A DNA stretch of 64,000 nt, taken from Roseburia sp. GTDB lineage: Bacteria > Bacillota > Clostridia > Oscillospirales > Ruminococcaceae. Numbering within the stretch: the stretch's first letter is position 1; every line of letters begins with the position of its first letter. The stretch is from NCBI GenBank assembly GCA_023666265.1, contig JAMPCH010000001.1, forward strand, positions 1 through 64,000, given 5' to 3'. Positions 33,483-42,800 of this stretch are shown here, piece after piece. The notes beneath the pieces were generated by a model, which saw only the letters and a program-made list of their open reading frames with translations, had not been told where the DNA came from and made no database searches. A program made the translations under genes and the position numbers.

Positions 33483-33517
33483 AAATCATCGTTCGGAAAC
33501 GGAAAGGGACGGTCAAT

Positions 33518-34489
33518 ATGAAAAAAATCGGTGTTTTAACGAGCGGGGGAGACGCGCCGGGTATGAATGCGGCGATCCGCGCGGTAGTACGCGCGGGGAT
33601 CAGAAAGGGCATGGAGGTCTATGGCGTTTATCGCGGCTATAACGGTCTGATCAACGGGGGAGAGAACGGGGGCGTTCAGATCCTCGACGTTCGGAGCGTA
33701 TCCGACGTGATCCAGCGCGGCGGTACATTCTTATATACGGCGCGTTGCGCGGAATTTCGTGAAGAGCCGGGGATCATGAAGGCGGTAAAGACCTGTAAGG
33801 ACTTCGGGATCGAGGGAATGGTCGTGATCGGCGGGGACGGATCTTTTCGCGGCGCGGCGGATCTATCCGCGCACGGGATCCCCTGTATCGGTCTTCCCGG
33901 GACGATCGACAACGATATAGCCATGACCGAGTATACGATCGGTTATGATACCGCGATGAATACGGCGATGGAGCTGATCGATAAGCTTCGCGATACCGCC
34001 TCCTCACACGACCGCTGTTCGGTGGTCGAGGTCATGGGGCGCAGAGCGGGCTATATCGCGCTGAATACGGGGATCGCCTGCGGCGCGACGGCGATCATCA
34101 CGACCGAAGTACCGTTTGACATCGACTCGATCATCGCGAAGATCAAACAAACGCATACCAATAATAAGCATCACTTTATCGTCGTTATCTCGGAGGGGAT
34201 CGGGAACGCGACCGAGATCGCGCGGGAGATCGAGGAAAAAACGGGCGTAGAGAGCCGCGCGACGATCTTAGGTCATGTCCAGCGCGGCGGCGCGCCGACG
34301 GTACGCGACCGCGTAGAGGCGAGTAAAATGGGCTATTACGCCGTCGAACTCCTCGAGAAGGGGATCGGAAATCGCGTCGTCGGCTTAAAGGACGGGAAGG
34401 TCATCGACGTCGACATTCAGGAAGCGCTCGGTATGAAGAAGGAATTTCCGAAGGATCTCTATAAGATCGCGGACGAGATCAGCTTCTGA
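33518..34489 (+). CDS. pfkA: ATP-dependent 6-phosphofructokinase
   Basis: Phosphorylates fructose-6-phosphate in glycolysis. The ATP-site TSGGDAPGMNAAIRAVVR is at residues 8-25, GGDGSFRGA follows, the catalytic loop is PGTIDNDI near 126, and VEVMGRRAGYIAL and GHVQRGGAPTVRD complete the sugar-phosphate site. At 323 residues it is the bacterial type A enzyme. The gene has its own promoter and a long structured leader after dnaE. Confidence 0.96.
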   Translation: MKKIGVLTSGGDAPGMNAAIRAVVRAGIRKGMEVYGVYRGYNGLINGGENGGVQILDVRSVSDVIQRGGTFLYTARCAEFREEPGIMKAVKTCKDFGIEGMVVIGGDGSFRGAADLSAHGIPCIGLPGTIDNDIAMTEYTIGYDTAMNTAMELIDKLRDTASSHDRCSVVEVMGRRAGYIALNTGIACGATAIITTEVPFDIDSIIAKIKQTHTNNKHHFIVVISEGIGNATEIAREIEEKTGVESRATILGHVQRGGAPTVRDRVEASKMGYYAVELLEKGIGNRVVGLKDGKVIDVDIQEALGMKKEFPKDLYKIADEISF

Positions 34490-34504
34490 TCAAAAAAGGC
34501 AGGA

Positions 34505-34610
34505 CGAACAGAGTAGAGGATCACGCGTTAAGTGCGTCGCGGACGGAGAGTTGTCGCGGCGACGAAAAGCCGAAAAGGCTTGCGGTGCGGTTCTCGCATC
34601 TCGCTGTACA
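34505..34610 (+). ncRNA. tetrahydrofolate (THF) riboswitch aptamer
   Basis: The sequence AGAGTAGAGGATCACGCGTT then AAGTG at the 5' side, and TGCGGTGCGGTTCTCGCATC followed by TCGCTGT at the 3' side, match the conserved halves of the THF (folT) riboswitch. ACAG (34508-34511) and CTGT (34604-34607) close the helix. It lies about 95 bp before folT, the expected target. Identification is by recalled consensus; a covariance search was not run. Confidence 0.87.
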
Positions 34611-34662
34611 TAGATTTTAAAAACGGGAACGTTTTTTGAAGGATTGCTCCCGTCGGGTATCG

Positions 34663-34703
34663 GCTTATCCGGGTTTTATGTATCGGCGTAAAGGAGGATA
34701 AGC
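34663..34703 (+). promoter_or_regulatory. putative ribosome-site-sequestering hairpin of folT
   Basis: GCTTATCC (34663-34670) is perfectly complementary to GGATAAGC (34696-34703), which overlaps the folT Shine-Dalgarno (AAGGAGG) and ends one base before the ATG. A weak A/T-rich hairpin with a T-tract is also present at 34619-34637. This is the probable expression platform of the THF riboswitch. Confidence 0.55.
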
Positions 34704-34704
34704 G

Positions 34705-35304
34705 ATGATCAAGGGGATCTTACGTGTCTTTAAGCGCTCGGCGAAGGAGCTTACCGAGCTTCGGAGCATTGCGGCGATCGGCGTGCTTTTGGCGGCGGCG
34801 GTCGTTTTGGACGGCTTCGGCTCGGTCAGGATCGGCGAATATTTAAAGATCAATTTCGCTTTTTTACCGCTCGCGATGGTCGGGATCTTGTTCGGTCCCG
34901 TTTCGGGTTCGGCGGCGGGGCTTCTCGTGGATCTGATCGGCTATCTGGTCAATCCGATCGGCGGCTTTATCCCCGCGCTGATGCTGATCACCGCGCTCGA
35001 GGGCTTTATATACGGGGCGGTTTTATATCGGCTAAAGGCGGAGAAAAGTGTGATCGTCTTGATTCGGATCGTTCTTTCACGGTTGTTGGTATGTACGATC
35101 TGTAACCTTACGCTGAATACGCTGGCGCTGTACGGCTTTGGGCTGATCTCGGCGGAAAGCTTTACGGCGGCGTTTACCGCGCGGATCGCGACGAACGTGA
35201 TCACGTTTTGTCTCGGCTCGTATATGATGATGGCGGTATTGATTCCGCTGAAGCGTTTTTATGAGCTTCATATCCGTCGCTCCTCGGGGCGGCAGGCATT
35301 ATAA
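34705..35304 (+). CDS. folT: folate ECF transporter S component
   Basis: Substrate-binding membrane subunit for folate uptake, working with the shared ECF energy module (not in this window). It is 199 residues with about six hydrophobic helices; after a short basic N terminus, ELRSIAAIGVLLAAAVVLDGF and FAFLPLAMVGILFGPVSGSAAG are characteristic of FolT. The upstream THF riboswitch supports folate as the substrate. Confidence 0.88.
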   Translation: MIKGILRVFKRSAKELTELRSIAAIGVLLAAAVVLDGFGSVRIGEYLKINFAFLPLAMVGILFGPVSGSAAGLLVDLIGYLVNPIGGFIPALMLITALEGFIYGAVLYRLKAEKSVIVLIRIVLSRLLVCTICNLTLNTLALYGFGLISAESFTAAFTARIATNVITFCLGSYMMMAVLIPLKRFYELHIRRSSGRQAL

Positions 35305-35324
35305 AGAAAAGAGAGGAGAAGCCG

Positions 35325-36110
35325 ATGGTTCATTTAGGTGTGATCGGTACGGGAAATATGGGCTCCGCGATCGTTCGCGGGATCAAAAAAGGCGGGCTCG
35401 AGGTCAAGATCTTTGCGTTTGATAAAGATGCCGTAAAGCTGAACGCGCTTCCCGTCGCGGCTTGCGCGGACGAAAAAGAAGTCGTGCGTCGCGGTCGGTA
35501 CGTTCTTTTAGCGGTAAAGCCCCAGCTTTTGGGCGGGGTCTTGGAGACGATCAAGGACGAGGTGACGGCGGATACCGTCTTTATTTCCATTTGCGCGGGC
35601 GTATCGGCGGAGTTTATCCGTTCTCATACGCTCCCCTCGGCGAAGGTGATCTTGGTGATGCCGAATACGCCGATGATGCTCGGCTATGGCGCGAGCGCGA
35701 TCGCGCGGAGCGAAAACGTGACGGAGGAGGAGTTTTCCTTCGCCTGTTCCGTTTTTTCCTGTTGCGGGATCGCCGAGGAGATCCCGATGGATAAAATGAA
35801 GGAGATCATTTGTATCAACGGAAGCTCTCCGGCTTTTATCTATCTTTTCGCCAAGGGCTTTTTGGATCACGCGGCGGAGAGCGGGATCGCTCCCGACGCG
35901 GCGCTTCGTTTATTTTCCGCTTCTCTGATCGGGGCGGCGAAAATGTTGACCGAGTCCGATATGACGGCGGATCAGCTGATCCGTCAGGTGTCTTCTCCCG
36001 GCGGGACGACCGTCGCCGGGCTTGAAAAGCTTTATGAGGGCGATTTTTTAGGGGATATTGTTTCCGCTTGTAAGGCTTGCACCAAAAGAGCTTATGAATT
36101 GGGCGGGTAA
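35325..36110 (+). CDS. proC: pyrroline-5-carboxylate reductase
   Basis: Final step of proline synthesis, NAD(P)H-dependent. The dinucleotide loop GTGNMG is at residues 8-13, VMPNTPMMLGYGASAI lies mid-protein, and the C-terminal family signature is QVSSPGGTTVAGLEKL. The length of 261 is normal. It follows folT by 20 bp and ends at a terminator. Confidence 0.94.
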   Translation: MVHLGVIGTGNMGSAIVRGIKKGGLEVKIFAFDKDAVKLNALPVAACADEKEVVRRGRYVLLAVKPQLLGGVLETIKDEVTADTVFISICAGVSAEFIRSHTLPSAKVILVMPNTPMMLGYGASAIARSENVTEEEFSFACSVFSCCGIAEEIPMDKMKEIICINGSSPAFIYLFAKGFLDHAAESGIAPDAALRLFSASLIGAAKMLTESDMTADQLIRQVSSPGGTTVAGLEKLYEGDFLGDIVSACKACTKRAYELGG

Positions 36111-36142
36111 AAATACGGGTGAATTATTTCACCCGTATTTTT
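36109..36142 (+). terminator. intrinsic terminator after proC
   Basis: A perfect 14-bp stem AAAAATACGGGTGA/TCACCCGTATTTTT (36109-36122 with 36129-36142) begins within the stop codon of proC. Confidence 0.88.
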
Positions 36143-36182
36143 GTGCGTTTTTTTGAAAAATCCGAAATATTCAAAAAAGATA

Positions 36183-36211
36183 TTGAAAAAACGCTCCGAA
36201 TAGTGTATAAT
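36183..36211 (+). promoter_or_regulatory. promoter of the pyr operon
   Basis: TTGAAA (36183-36188), 17-bp spacer, TATAAT (36206-36211). The ~140-nt leader shows no PyrR-type binding loop that I recognise and no classical attenuator. Confidence 0.82.
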
Positions 36212-36353
36212 AAAATGAATATAGCTTTTTAGGACGATTTAAGGAAGGTCTGCGCCGTCTCGGGTCGGTTCTAAAGCGGCGTTTTGTATCGGGATACGAT
36301 ATGGGATCAAAAGGGCGGCTTCGGACAACAGGAAAGAGAAAGCAAGGTAATGT

Positions 36354-37640
36354 ATGAGGATTTTATTGAAGGACGGCTATGCCGTTGACAGCAAAAATCG
36401 ATACGAGGGGAAGAGGGACATTCTGATCCGCGACGGGGTGATCGAGGCGGTCGCGGCGCATATCGAGACCGAGGCGGATCGGGCGATCGACTGCGCGGGG
36501 TTGACCGTTCTTCCGGGGCTTTGCGATATGCACGTACACTTTCGCGATCCCGGACAGACCCATAAAGAGGATCTTTTTACCGGCGCGGCGGCGGCGGCGG
36601 CGGGCGGTGTGACCGCCGTCGCCTGTATGCCGAATACGTCGCCCGTTTGTGATACGCCCGAGACGATCCGTATGATCGTCGAAAAGGCTCGCTCCGCCAA
36701 GATAAAGATTTATCCCGTCGGCTGTATCACGAAGGGTCTAAAAGGGGAGGCGCTTTGCGACTTCCCCGCGCTTCGCGAAGCGGGCGCGGTCGCCGTTTCC
36801 GACGACGGGAGACCCGTAAGGAACGCGCGTTTAATGGGCGAAGCGATGCTTCGCGCGCATTACGCGGGGCTTAGGGTCATCTCTCATTGTGAGGATCTCG
36901 ACATCATCAACGGCGGGATCGCCAACACGGGGAAGATTTCGCGCGAGCTCGGCGTAAAGGGAATGCACCGATCGAGCGAAAATATCGTGACCGCGCGGGA
37001 GATCCAACTCGCGAACGACCTCGAAATGCCGATCCATATCGCGCACGTCTCGACGAAGGAGGTCGTAACGCTCCTTAGGAACGCGATCAAGCGCGGCGTC
37101 CTTGTGACGAGCGAAACCGCGCCGCATTACTTCACCCTGACCGATGAAAAGCTTTTGTGCCGCGACGCGGATTATCGAATGAACCCGCCCCTTCGCTGTG
37201 ACGACGACGTTGAGGCGATCAAGACGGCGGTCGCGGACGGGACGATCGACTGTATCGTGACCGACCACGCGCCTCATACCGCCGAGGAAAAGTCGGACTT
37301 TTTGACCGCGCCGAACGGCGTCGTCGGACTCGAGACCTCACTCGCCGTAACGCTGACGCAGTTGTATCATACGGGGCGGATCGGACTGATCCAAATCGTA
37401 AAAATGATGTGTGAAACGCCGCGAAGGCTTCTCGGGATCGAGGGCGGAAGCCTCGAGGCAGGTGAACCCGCAGACATCGCGATCGTGGATCTGAATGAGG
37501 AATGGACGGTCGAACCCGAAAAATTACATTCCAGATCAAAAAACACCTGCTTTAAGGGAATGACCTTAAAGGGAAGGGTAAAATATACGCTCGTAAACGG
37601 CGAGATTGTTTATCGGGACGAGACGGAAAGGAAGGAATAA
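36354..37640 (+). CDS. pyrC: dihydroorotase
   Basis: Cyclises carbamoyl-aspartate to dihydroorotate. The amidohydrolase metal motif DMHVHFRDPGQTHKED is near residues 58-73; SHCEDL, IAHVST and VTDHAPH supply the other ligands. At 428 residues it is the class I type found in Bacillota. It is the first gene of the pyrimidine cluster and is separated from pyrF by a single base. Confidence 0.95.
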   Translation: MRILLKDGYAVDSKNRYEGKRDILIRDGVIEAVAAHIETEADRAIDCAGLTVLPGLCDMHVHFRDPGQTHKEDLFTGAAAAAAGGVTAVACMPNTSPVCDTPETIRMIVEKARSAKIKIYPVGCITKGLKGEALCDFPALREAGAVAVSDDGRPVRNARLMGEAMLRAHYAGLRVISHCEDLDIINGGIANTGKISRELGVKGMHRSSENIVTAREIQLANDLEMPIHIAHVSTKEVVTLLRNAIKRGVLVTSETAPHYFTLTDEKLLCRDADYRMNPPLRCDDDVEAIKTAVADGTIDCIVTDHAPHTAEEKSDFLTAPNGVVGLETSLAVTLTQLYHTGRIGLIQIVKMMCETPRRLLGIEGGSLEAGEPADIAIVDLNEEWTVEPEKLHSRSKNTCFKGMTLKGRVKYTLVNGEIVYRDETERKE

Positions 37641-37641
37641 T

Positions 37642-38574
37642 ATGTCATTTGACCGATTGATCGAAAATATCGTAAGAACACAAAATCCGAGCGTCGCAGG
37701 ACTCGACCCTAAGCTCGAATATGTCCCCGCCTATATCCGGGAAAAGGCTTTTGATAAATACGGCGAGACCTTAAAGGGCGCGGCGAAGGCGCTCCTCGAG
37801 TTTAATAAGGGGCTGATCGACGCGCTTTGCGGGATCGTCCCGGCGGTGAAGCCGCAGGCGGCTTATTACGAAATGTACGGACCGGCGGGGATGAAAACGC
37901 TTTATAAGACCCAAGAATACGCGCGGGCGAAAGGGCTTTTTGTCATCACGGACGCGAAGAGGAACGACATCGGGGCGACGATGGAGGCTTACGCCTCCGC
38001 GCATTTGGGACGCGTCACCGTCGGGAGCAACGAGTTCTCCCCCTTTCCGTCGGACGCGCTCACCGTAAACGGTTATCTCGGGTCGGACGGGATCAAGCCG
38101 CTAATCGATGCTTGTCAAAAATACGACAAGGGGATCTTTGTTCTCGCTAAGACCTCAAACCCCTCCTCGGGCGAGCTTCAAGATCGGCTGATCGACGGCG
38201 AGCCGATCTATCGGCGCATGGGAAAAATGTGCGCCGAATGGGGAAAGCCGCTCATGGGGAAGTATGGGTACAGCGGGGTCGGGATCGTTGCGGGCGCGAC
38301 CTATCCCGACCAGCTCGCCGAGCTTCGCGGCGAGCTTCCGACGACCTTCTTCCTGATCCCCGGCTACGGGGCGCAGGGCGGAGGAGCGGCGGGCGTCGCG
38401 CCGGCTTTTGATCGAAACGGCTTGGGCGGGATCGTCAACAGCTCCCGCGCGATCATGTGCGCTTATCAAAAAGAGGGCTGTTCCGAGTGCGATTACGCGG
38501 GCGCGGCTTATCGCGAGGCGCTCCGTATGAAGGAGGATCTGATGTCTCAGATCAAGGAGATCCGCCTCCCGTAG
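37642..38574 (+). CDS. pyrF: orotidine 5'-phosphate decarboxylase
   Basis: Converts OMP to UMP. The 310-residue form with KPQAAYYEMYG and the catalytic FVITDAKRNDIGATMEAY is the longer type found in Clostridia and mycobacteria. The frame opens 36 bases earlier inside pyrC, but ATG 37642 is preceded by GGAAAGGAAGGAA. No orotate phosphoribosyltransferase (pyrE) is in the window. Confidence 0.94.
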   Translation: MSFDRLIENIVRTQNPSVAGLDPKLEYVPAYIREKAFDKYGETLKGAAKALLEFNKGLIDALCGIVPAVKPQAAYYEMYGPAGMKTLYKTQEYARAKGLFVITDAKRNDIGATMEAYASAHLGRVTVGSNEFSPFPSDALTVNGYLGSDGIKPLIDACQKYDKGIFVLAKTSNPSSGELQDRLIDGEPIYRRMGKMCAEWGKPLMGKYGYSGVGIVAGATYPDQLAELRGELPTTFFLIPGYGAQGGGAAGVAPAFDRNGLGGIVNSSRAIMCAYQKEGCSECDYAGAAYREALRMKEDLMSQIKEIRLP

Positions 38575-38592
38575 GGGCTTTGGGCGACAGCA

Positions 38593-38610
38593 CGCCTTCC
38601 CAAAAAATAT
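38593..38610 (+). repeat. post-stop repeat motif, copy 1
   Basis: CGCCTTCCCAAAAAATAT just after pyrF, preceded by a GGGCG that can pair with the CGCC. Near-identical motifs follow at 46152 and 54684, each soon after a stop codon. The remaining bases to carA hold no gene. Confidence 0.6.
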
Positions 38611-38721
38611 TTTAACGTTTTTGGGTCGAATTTCGCCGCGTTTTGTTCGTCGGCGCTTTTAGGACAGGCGCGGATACCGCGAGACGCGGTTTAATATAGA
38701 AGAGTGATACGGAGGTTGCAA

Positions 38722-39816
38722 ATGGATTTTGCAAATTACAAAAAGGCATTTTTGATCCTCGCGGACGGAACGGTCTTCGAGGGAAAGTCGTTCGGCGCGT
38801 CGGGGACCGTGATCGGCGAGATCGTATTCACGACGGCGATGACGGGCTATGAGGAGACGCTGACCGATCCGAGCTACTGTGGTCAGCTCGTGACCCAGAC
38901 CTTTCCTTTGATCGGAAATTACGGGACGAACGAGTCCGACCGCGAGTCGAACGGGAGCGTGGTCGCGGGTTATATCGTGCGCGAGCATTGCGAAATGCCG
39001 TCGAACTTCCGCTCGGAGGGGACGATCGACGCTTTTTTAAAGAAATACGGGATCATCGGGCTTTATGACATCGATACTCGCCGTTTAACGCGGATCATTC
39101 GCGAGATCGGCGTTATGAACGGGATGATCACCGATCAAGCGGATCTTCCCAAGGATAAGGCGCTCGAGGAGATCCGGGCGTTTCGGATCGGGCGCGTCGT
39201 CCCGAAGGTGAGCGTCTCAAAGCCGGAGCGTTACCCCGTCGAGAACGCGCGCTTTAAGGTCGCGATGATCGATTACGGATATAAGCATAATATCCGAAAG
39301 GAGCTCGTTAAGCGCGGCTGTGACGTAACGGTCTTCCCATATAACGTGACCGCCGAGGAAATCCTCGCGTTTGAGCCCGACGGGATCATGCTCTCAAACG
39401 GTCCCGGCGACCCCGAGCTAAATCCCGAGTCGATCGAGACGCTCAAAAAGCTGATCCCCGCGAAGATCCCGACCTTTGGGATCTGTCTCGGACATCAGCT
39501 CTTGGCGCTCGCGAACGGCGCGAAAACGGTCAAGCTTAAATACGGTCATCGCGGGGAAAATCAGCCCGTAACGGATCTCGATCTCGGGCGGACGTTTATC
39601 ACCTCCCAAAATCACGGATACGCGGTCGTCGGCGACTCGATCCCGCCCGAGGCGGGGAAGATGAGCCACGTAAACGGGAACGATCGGACCTGTGAGGGCG
39701 TTCGCTATCGGAACGCGCCCGCTTTTACGGTCCAGTTTCACCCCGAGGCTTGCGGCGGACCGCAGGATACCGCGTATTTATTCGACGAGTTTATTGAGTT
39801 AATGGAGGGTAAGTAA
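38722..39816 (+). CDS. carA: carbamoyl-phosphate synthase small (glutaminase) subunit
   Basis: Hydrolyses glutamine and passes ammonia to CarB. The N-terminal domain begins LILADGTVFEGKSFG; the class I amidotransferase domain has MLSNGPGDP, the nucleophile Cys255 in GICLGHQ, and FHPEA for the His/Glu pair. The length is 364 residues from ATG 38722, which has GGAGG 6-7 bases upstream; an upstream frame extension to 38704 is not needed. Confidence 0.95.
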   Translation: MDFANYKKAFLILADGTVFEGKSFGASGTVIGEIVFTTAMTGYEETLTDPSYCGQLVTQTFPLIGNYGTNESDRESNGSVVAGYIVREHCEMPSNFRSEGTIDAFLKKYGIIGLYDIDTRRLTRIIREIGVMNGMITDQADLPKDKALEEIRAFRIGRVVPKVSVSKPERYPVENARFKVAMIDYGYKHNIRKELVKRGCDVTVFPYNVTAEEILAFEPDGIMLSNGPGDPELNPESIETLKKLIPAKIPTFGICLGHQLLALANGAKTVKLKYGHRGENQPVTDLDLGRTFITSQNHGYAVVGDSIPPEAGKMSHVNGNDRTCEGVRYRNAPAFTVQFHPEACGGPQDTAYLFDEFIELMEGK

Positions 39817-42800
39817 ATGCCGTTAAGAAGCGATATAAAAAAGGTGCTCGTGATCGGGTCGGGTCCGATCGTGATCGGACAAGCCGCCGAGTTCGACTAC
39901 GCGGGGACACAGGCTTGTCGCGCCCTGAAGCAGGAGGGGCTTGAGGTCGTTCTCGTCAACTCTAACCCCGCGACGATCATGACGGATAAGCATATGGCGG
40001 ATAAGATCTATATAGAACCGCTCACGCTCGACTGTGTAAAACGGATCATCAGGATCGAGAAGCCGGACAGTATTCTTTCCACGCTCGGCGGTCAGACGGG
40101 TCTGACGCTCTCCATGCAACTCGCCGAAGAAGGCTTTCTCACGGAAAATAACGTAAAGCTCCTCGGCGCGAACCCCGAGACGATCCATAAGGCGGAGGAT
40201 CGTCAGGCGTTTAAGGACACGATGGAGGAGATCGGCGAGCCTTGTATCCCCTCAAAGGTCGTGGAGACGGTCGAGGACGCGATGGCTTTCGCCGAGGTGA
40301 TCAAGTACCCCGTGATCGTCCGCCCCGCGTTTACGCTCGGCGGGACGGGCGGCGGGATCGCCAACGACCCCGAGGAGCTTCACGAGATCGCGACGAACGG
40401 GCTTCGCCTTTCCCCGATCACTCAGATCTTGGTGGAAAAGTGCATTTCCGGCTGGAAGGAGATCGAGTTTGAGGTGATCCGCGACGCGAAGGGGAACGTC
40501 ATCACCGTTTGTTCGATGGAAAATTTTGATCCCGTCGGCGTACATACGGGCGACAGTATCGTCGTCGCCCCCGCCGTTACGCTCTCCGATAAAGAGTATC
40601 AGATGCTCCGCACGGCGGCGCTCAATATTATTCAGGCGCTAAAGGTCGAGGGGGGCTGTAACTGTCAGTTCGCGCTACACCCGACTTCGTTTGAATACGC
40701 CGTGATCGAGGTCAATCCGCGTGTATCGCGCTCCTCCGCGCTCGCCTCAAAGGCGACGGGCTATCCGATCGCGAAGGTCGCAACGCGGATCGCGATCGGT
40801 TATTCGCTCGACGAGATCGTCAATCAAGTAACGGGGAAGACCTACGCCTGCTTCGAGCCGGCGATCGATTATTTAGTCGTTAAATTCCCGAAATGGCCGT
40901 TCGATAAATTCGTCTACGCCAAAAAGACGCTCGGAACACAGATGAAGGCGACGGGCGAGATCATGGCGATCGGTTCGAGCTTTGAGGCGGCGATGATGAA
41001 GGCGGTTCGCTCGATCGAGCTCGGGCTGGATACCATGACAAAGCCGCAATTCACAAGGCTTACCGACGCGGAGGTCGAAAGGAAGCTTTACGACGTGGAC
41101 GTAGATCGTTCTTTCTGTATTTTTGAGGCGCTCAAGCGGGGGATCTCCACGGAGAAGATCCACGAGATCACGATGGTGGACTGTTGGTTTATCGACAAGC
41201 TAAAAAATCTCGCCGACCTCGAGAAATGGCTCGCCGAGGGCGAGCTGACCCAAGAGAAATACGATACGGCGAAAAAATACTGTTATCTTGACCGCTCGAT
41301 CGAGAAGATCTCGGGGCAAGTGTTAGACGAGCGCGGGATCAAAAGGAAGACGGCGGTCTATAAAATGGTCGATACCTGCGCGGCGGAATTTTCTGCGGAT
41401 ACGCCGTATTTTTACAGCACCTTTGACGAGGAGAACGAGGCGGCGGAGTTTATCGCTCAGCATCCGACCGATAAGAAAAAGATCATCGTTTTCGGTTCGG
41501 GTCCGATTCGGATCGGACAGGGAATCGAGTTCGACTACTGTTCGGTACACTGTGTATGGGCGCTGAAGGAGATGGGCTATGAGGCGATCATCTGTAACAA
41601 CAACCCCGAGACGGTCTCGACCGATTTTGATACGGGCGACCGACTTTATTTCGACCCGCTGACCTTTGAGGACGTGGACGCGCTCCTCGCGACCGAGAAG
41701 CCCTACGGCGTTGTCGTCCAGTTCGGCGGACAGACGGCGATCAAGCTCACGAAGCATTTACAGGAGGTCGGCGCGAGGATCCTCGGGACGTCGGCGGAGA
41801 GTATCGACGCGGCGGAGGATAGGGAGCTTTTTGACGAGCTTCTTGAGCGTTGCGGGATCCCGCGTCCCTCGGGCGAGACCGTATTCACGACCGAGGAGGC
41901 GCTTAAAACCGCAGAAAAGCTCGGATACCCCGTCCTGCTTCGTCCCTCGTATGTACTCGGCGGACAGAATATGATCATCGCGCATTGTGACAGCGACGTC
42001 GTCGAATATATGGATATTATTACACAGACAAAGCTCGAGAACCCCGTCCTCATCGATAAATATTTAATGGGGACGGAGGTCGAGGTCGACGCGATCTGTG
42101 ACGGGACGGATTTCCTGATCCCCGGGATCATGGAGCATATCGAGCGCGCGGGCGTTCATTCGGGCGACAGTATCTCGGTCTATCCCGCTCGGACGCTTTC
42201 CGAGCGTACCCGTCGGACGATCGTCTCTTATACCGAGCGGCTGGCGAAGGCGCTGAACGTGATCGGGCTGGTAAATATCCAGTACGTCGTCTATAACGAC
42301 GAGGTCTATGTGATCGAGGTCAATCCGCGCTCCTCGCGTACCGTTCCGTATATTTCCAAGGTCACGGGCGTCCAGATGGTGGACGTCGCGACGAAGATCA
42401 TGCTCGGGCAGAGCCTAAAGGAGCAGGGCTTTGAGAGCGGGCTTTATCCCGAAGGAAAGTATGTCGCGGTAAAAGTCCCCGTATTCAGCTTTGAGAAGCT
42501 CCACGACGTCGATACCCAGCTCGGACCGGAAATGAAGTCGACGGGCGAATGTCTCGGGATCGCGCAGACCTTCCACGAGGCGTTATATAAAGGCTTGATC
42601 GCGGCGGGCTTTAAAATGTTTAACAAGGGCGGCGTTCTGTTCTCCGTTCGTAACGCGGATAAGCCCGAGATCATCGAGCTGGCGAGCCGATTTGAGAAGC
42701 TCGGATTTGAGATCTACGCGACGAGCGGGACGGCGTCTATGTTAAATCGGAATATGATCGCGACGAATTTCACCTATCGCGTGAACGAGGGACAAGAGCC

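Noticed and set aside
36212-36353. PyrR attenuator in the pyr leader
   Set aside because: The conserved PyrR-binding loop and a terminator/antiterminator pair were not found; only a weak CGCCG/CGGCG pairing is present.
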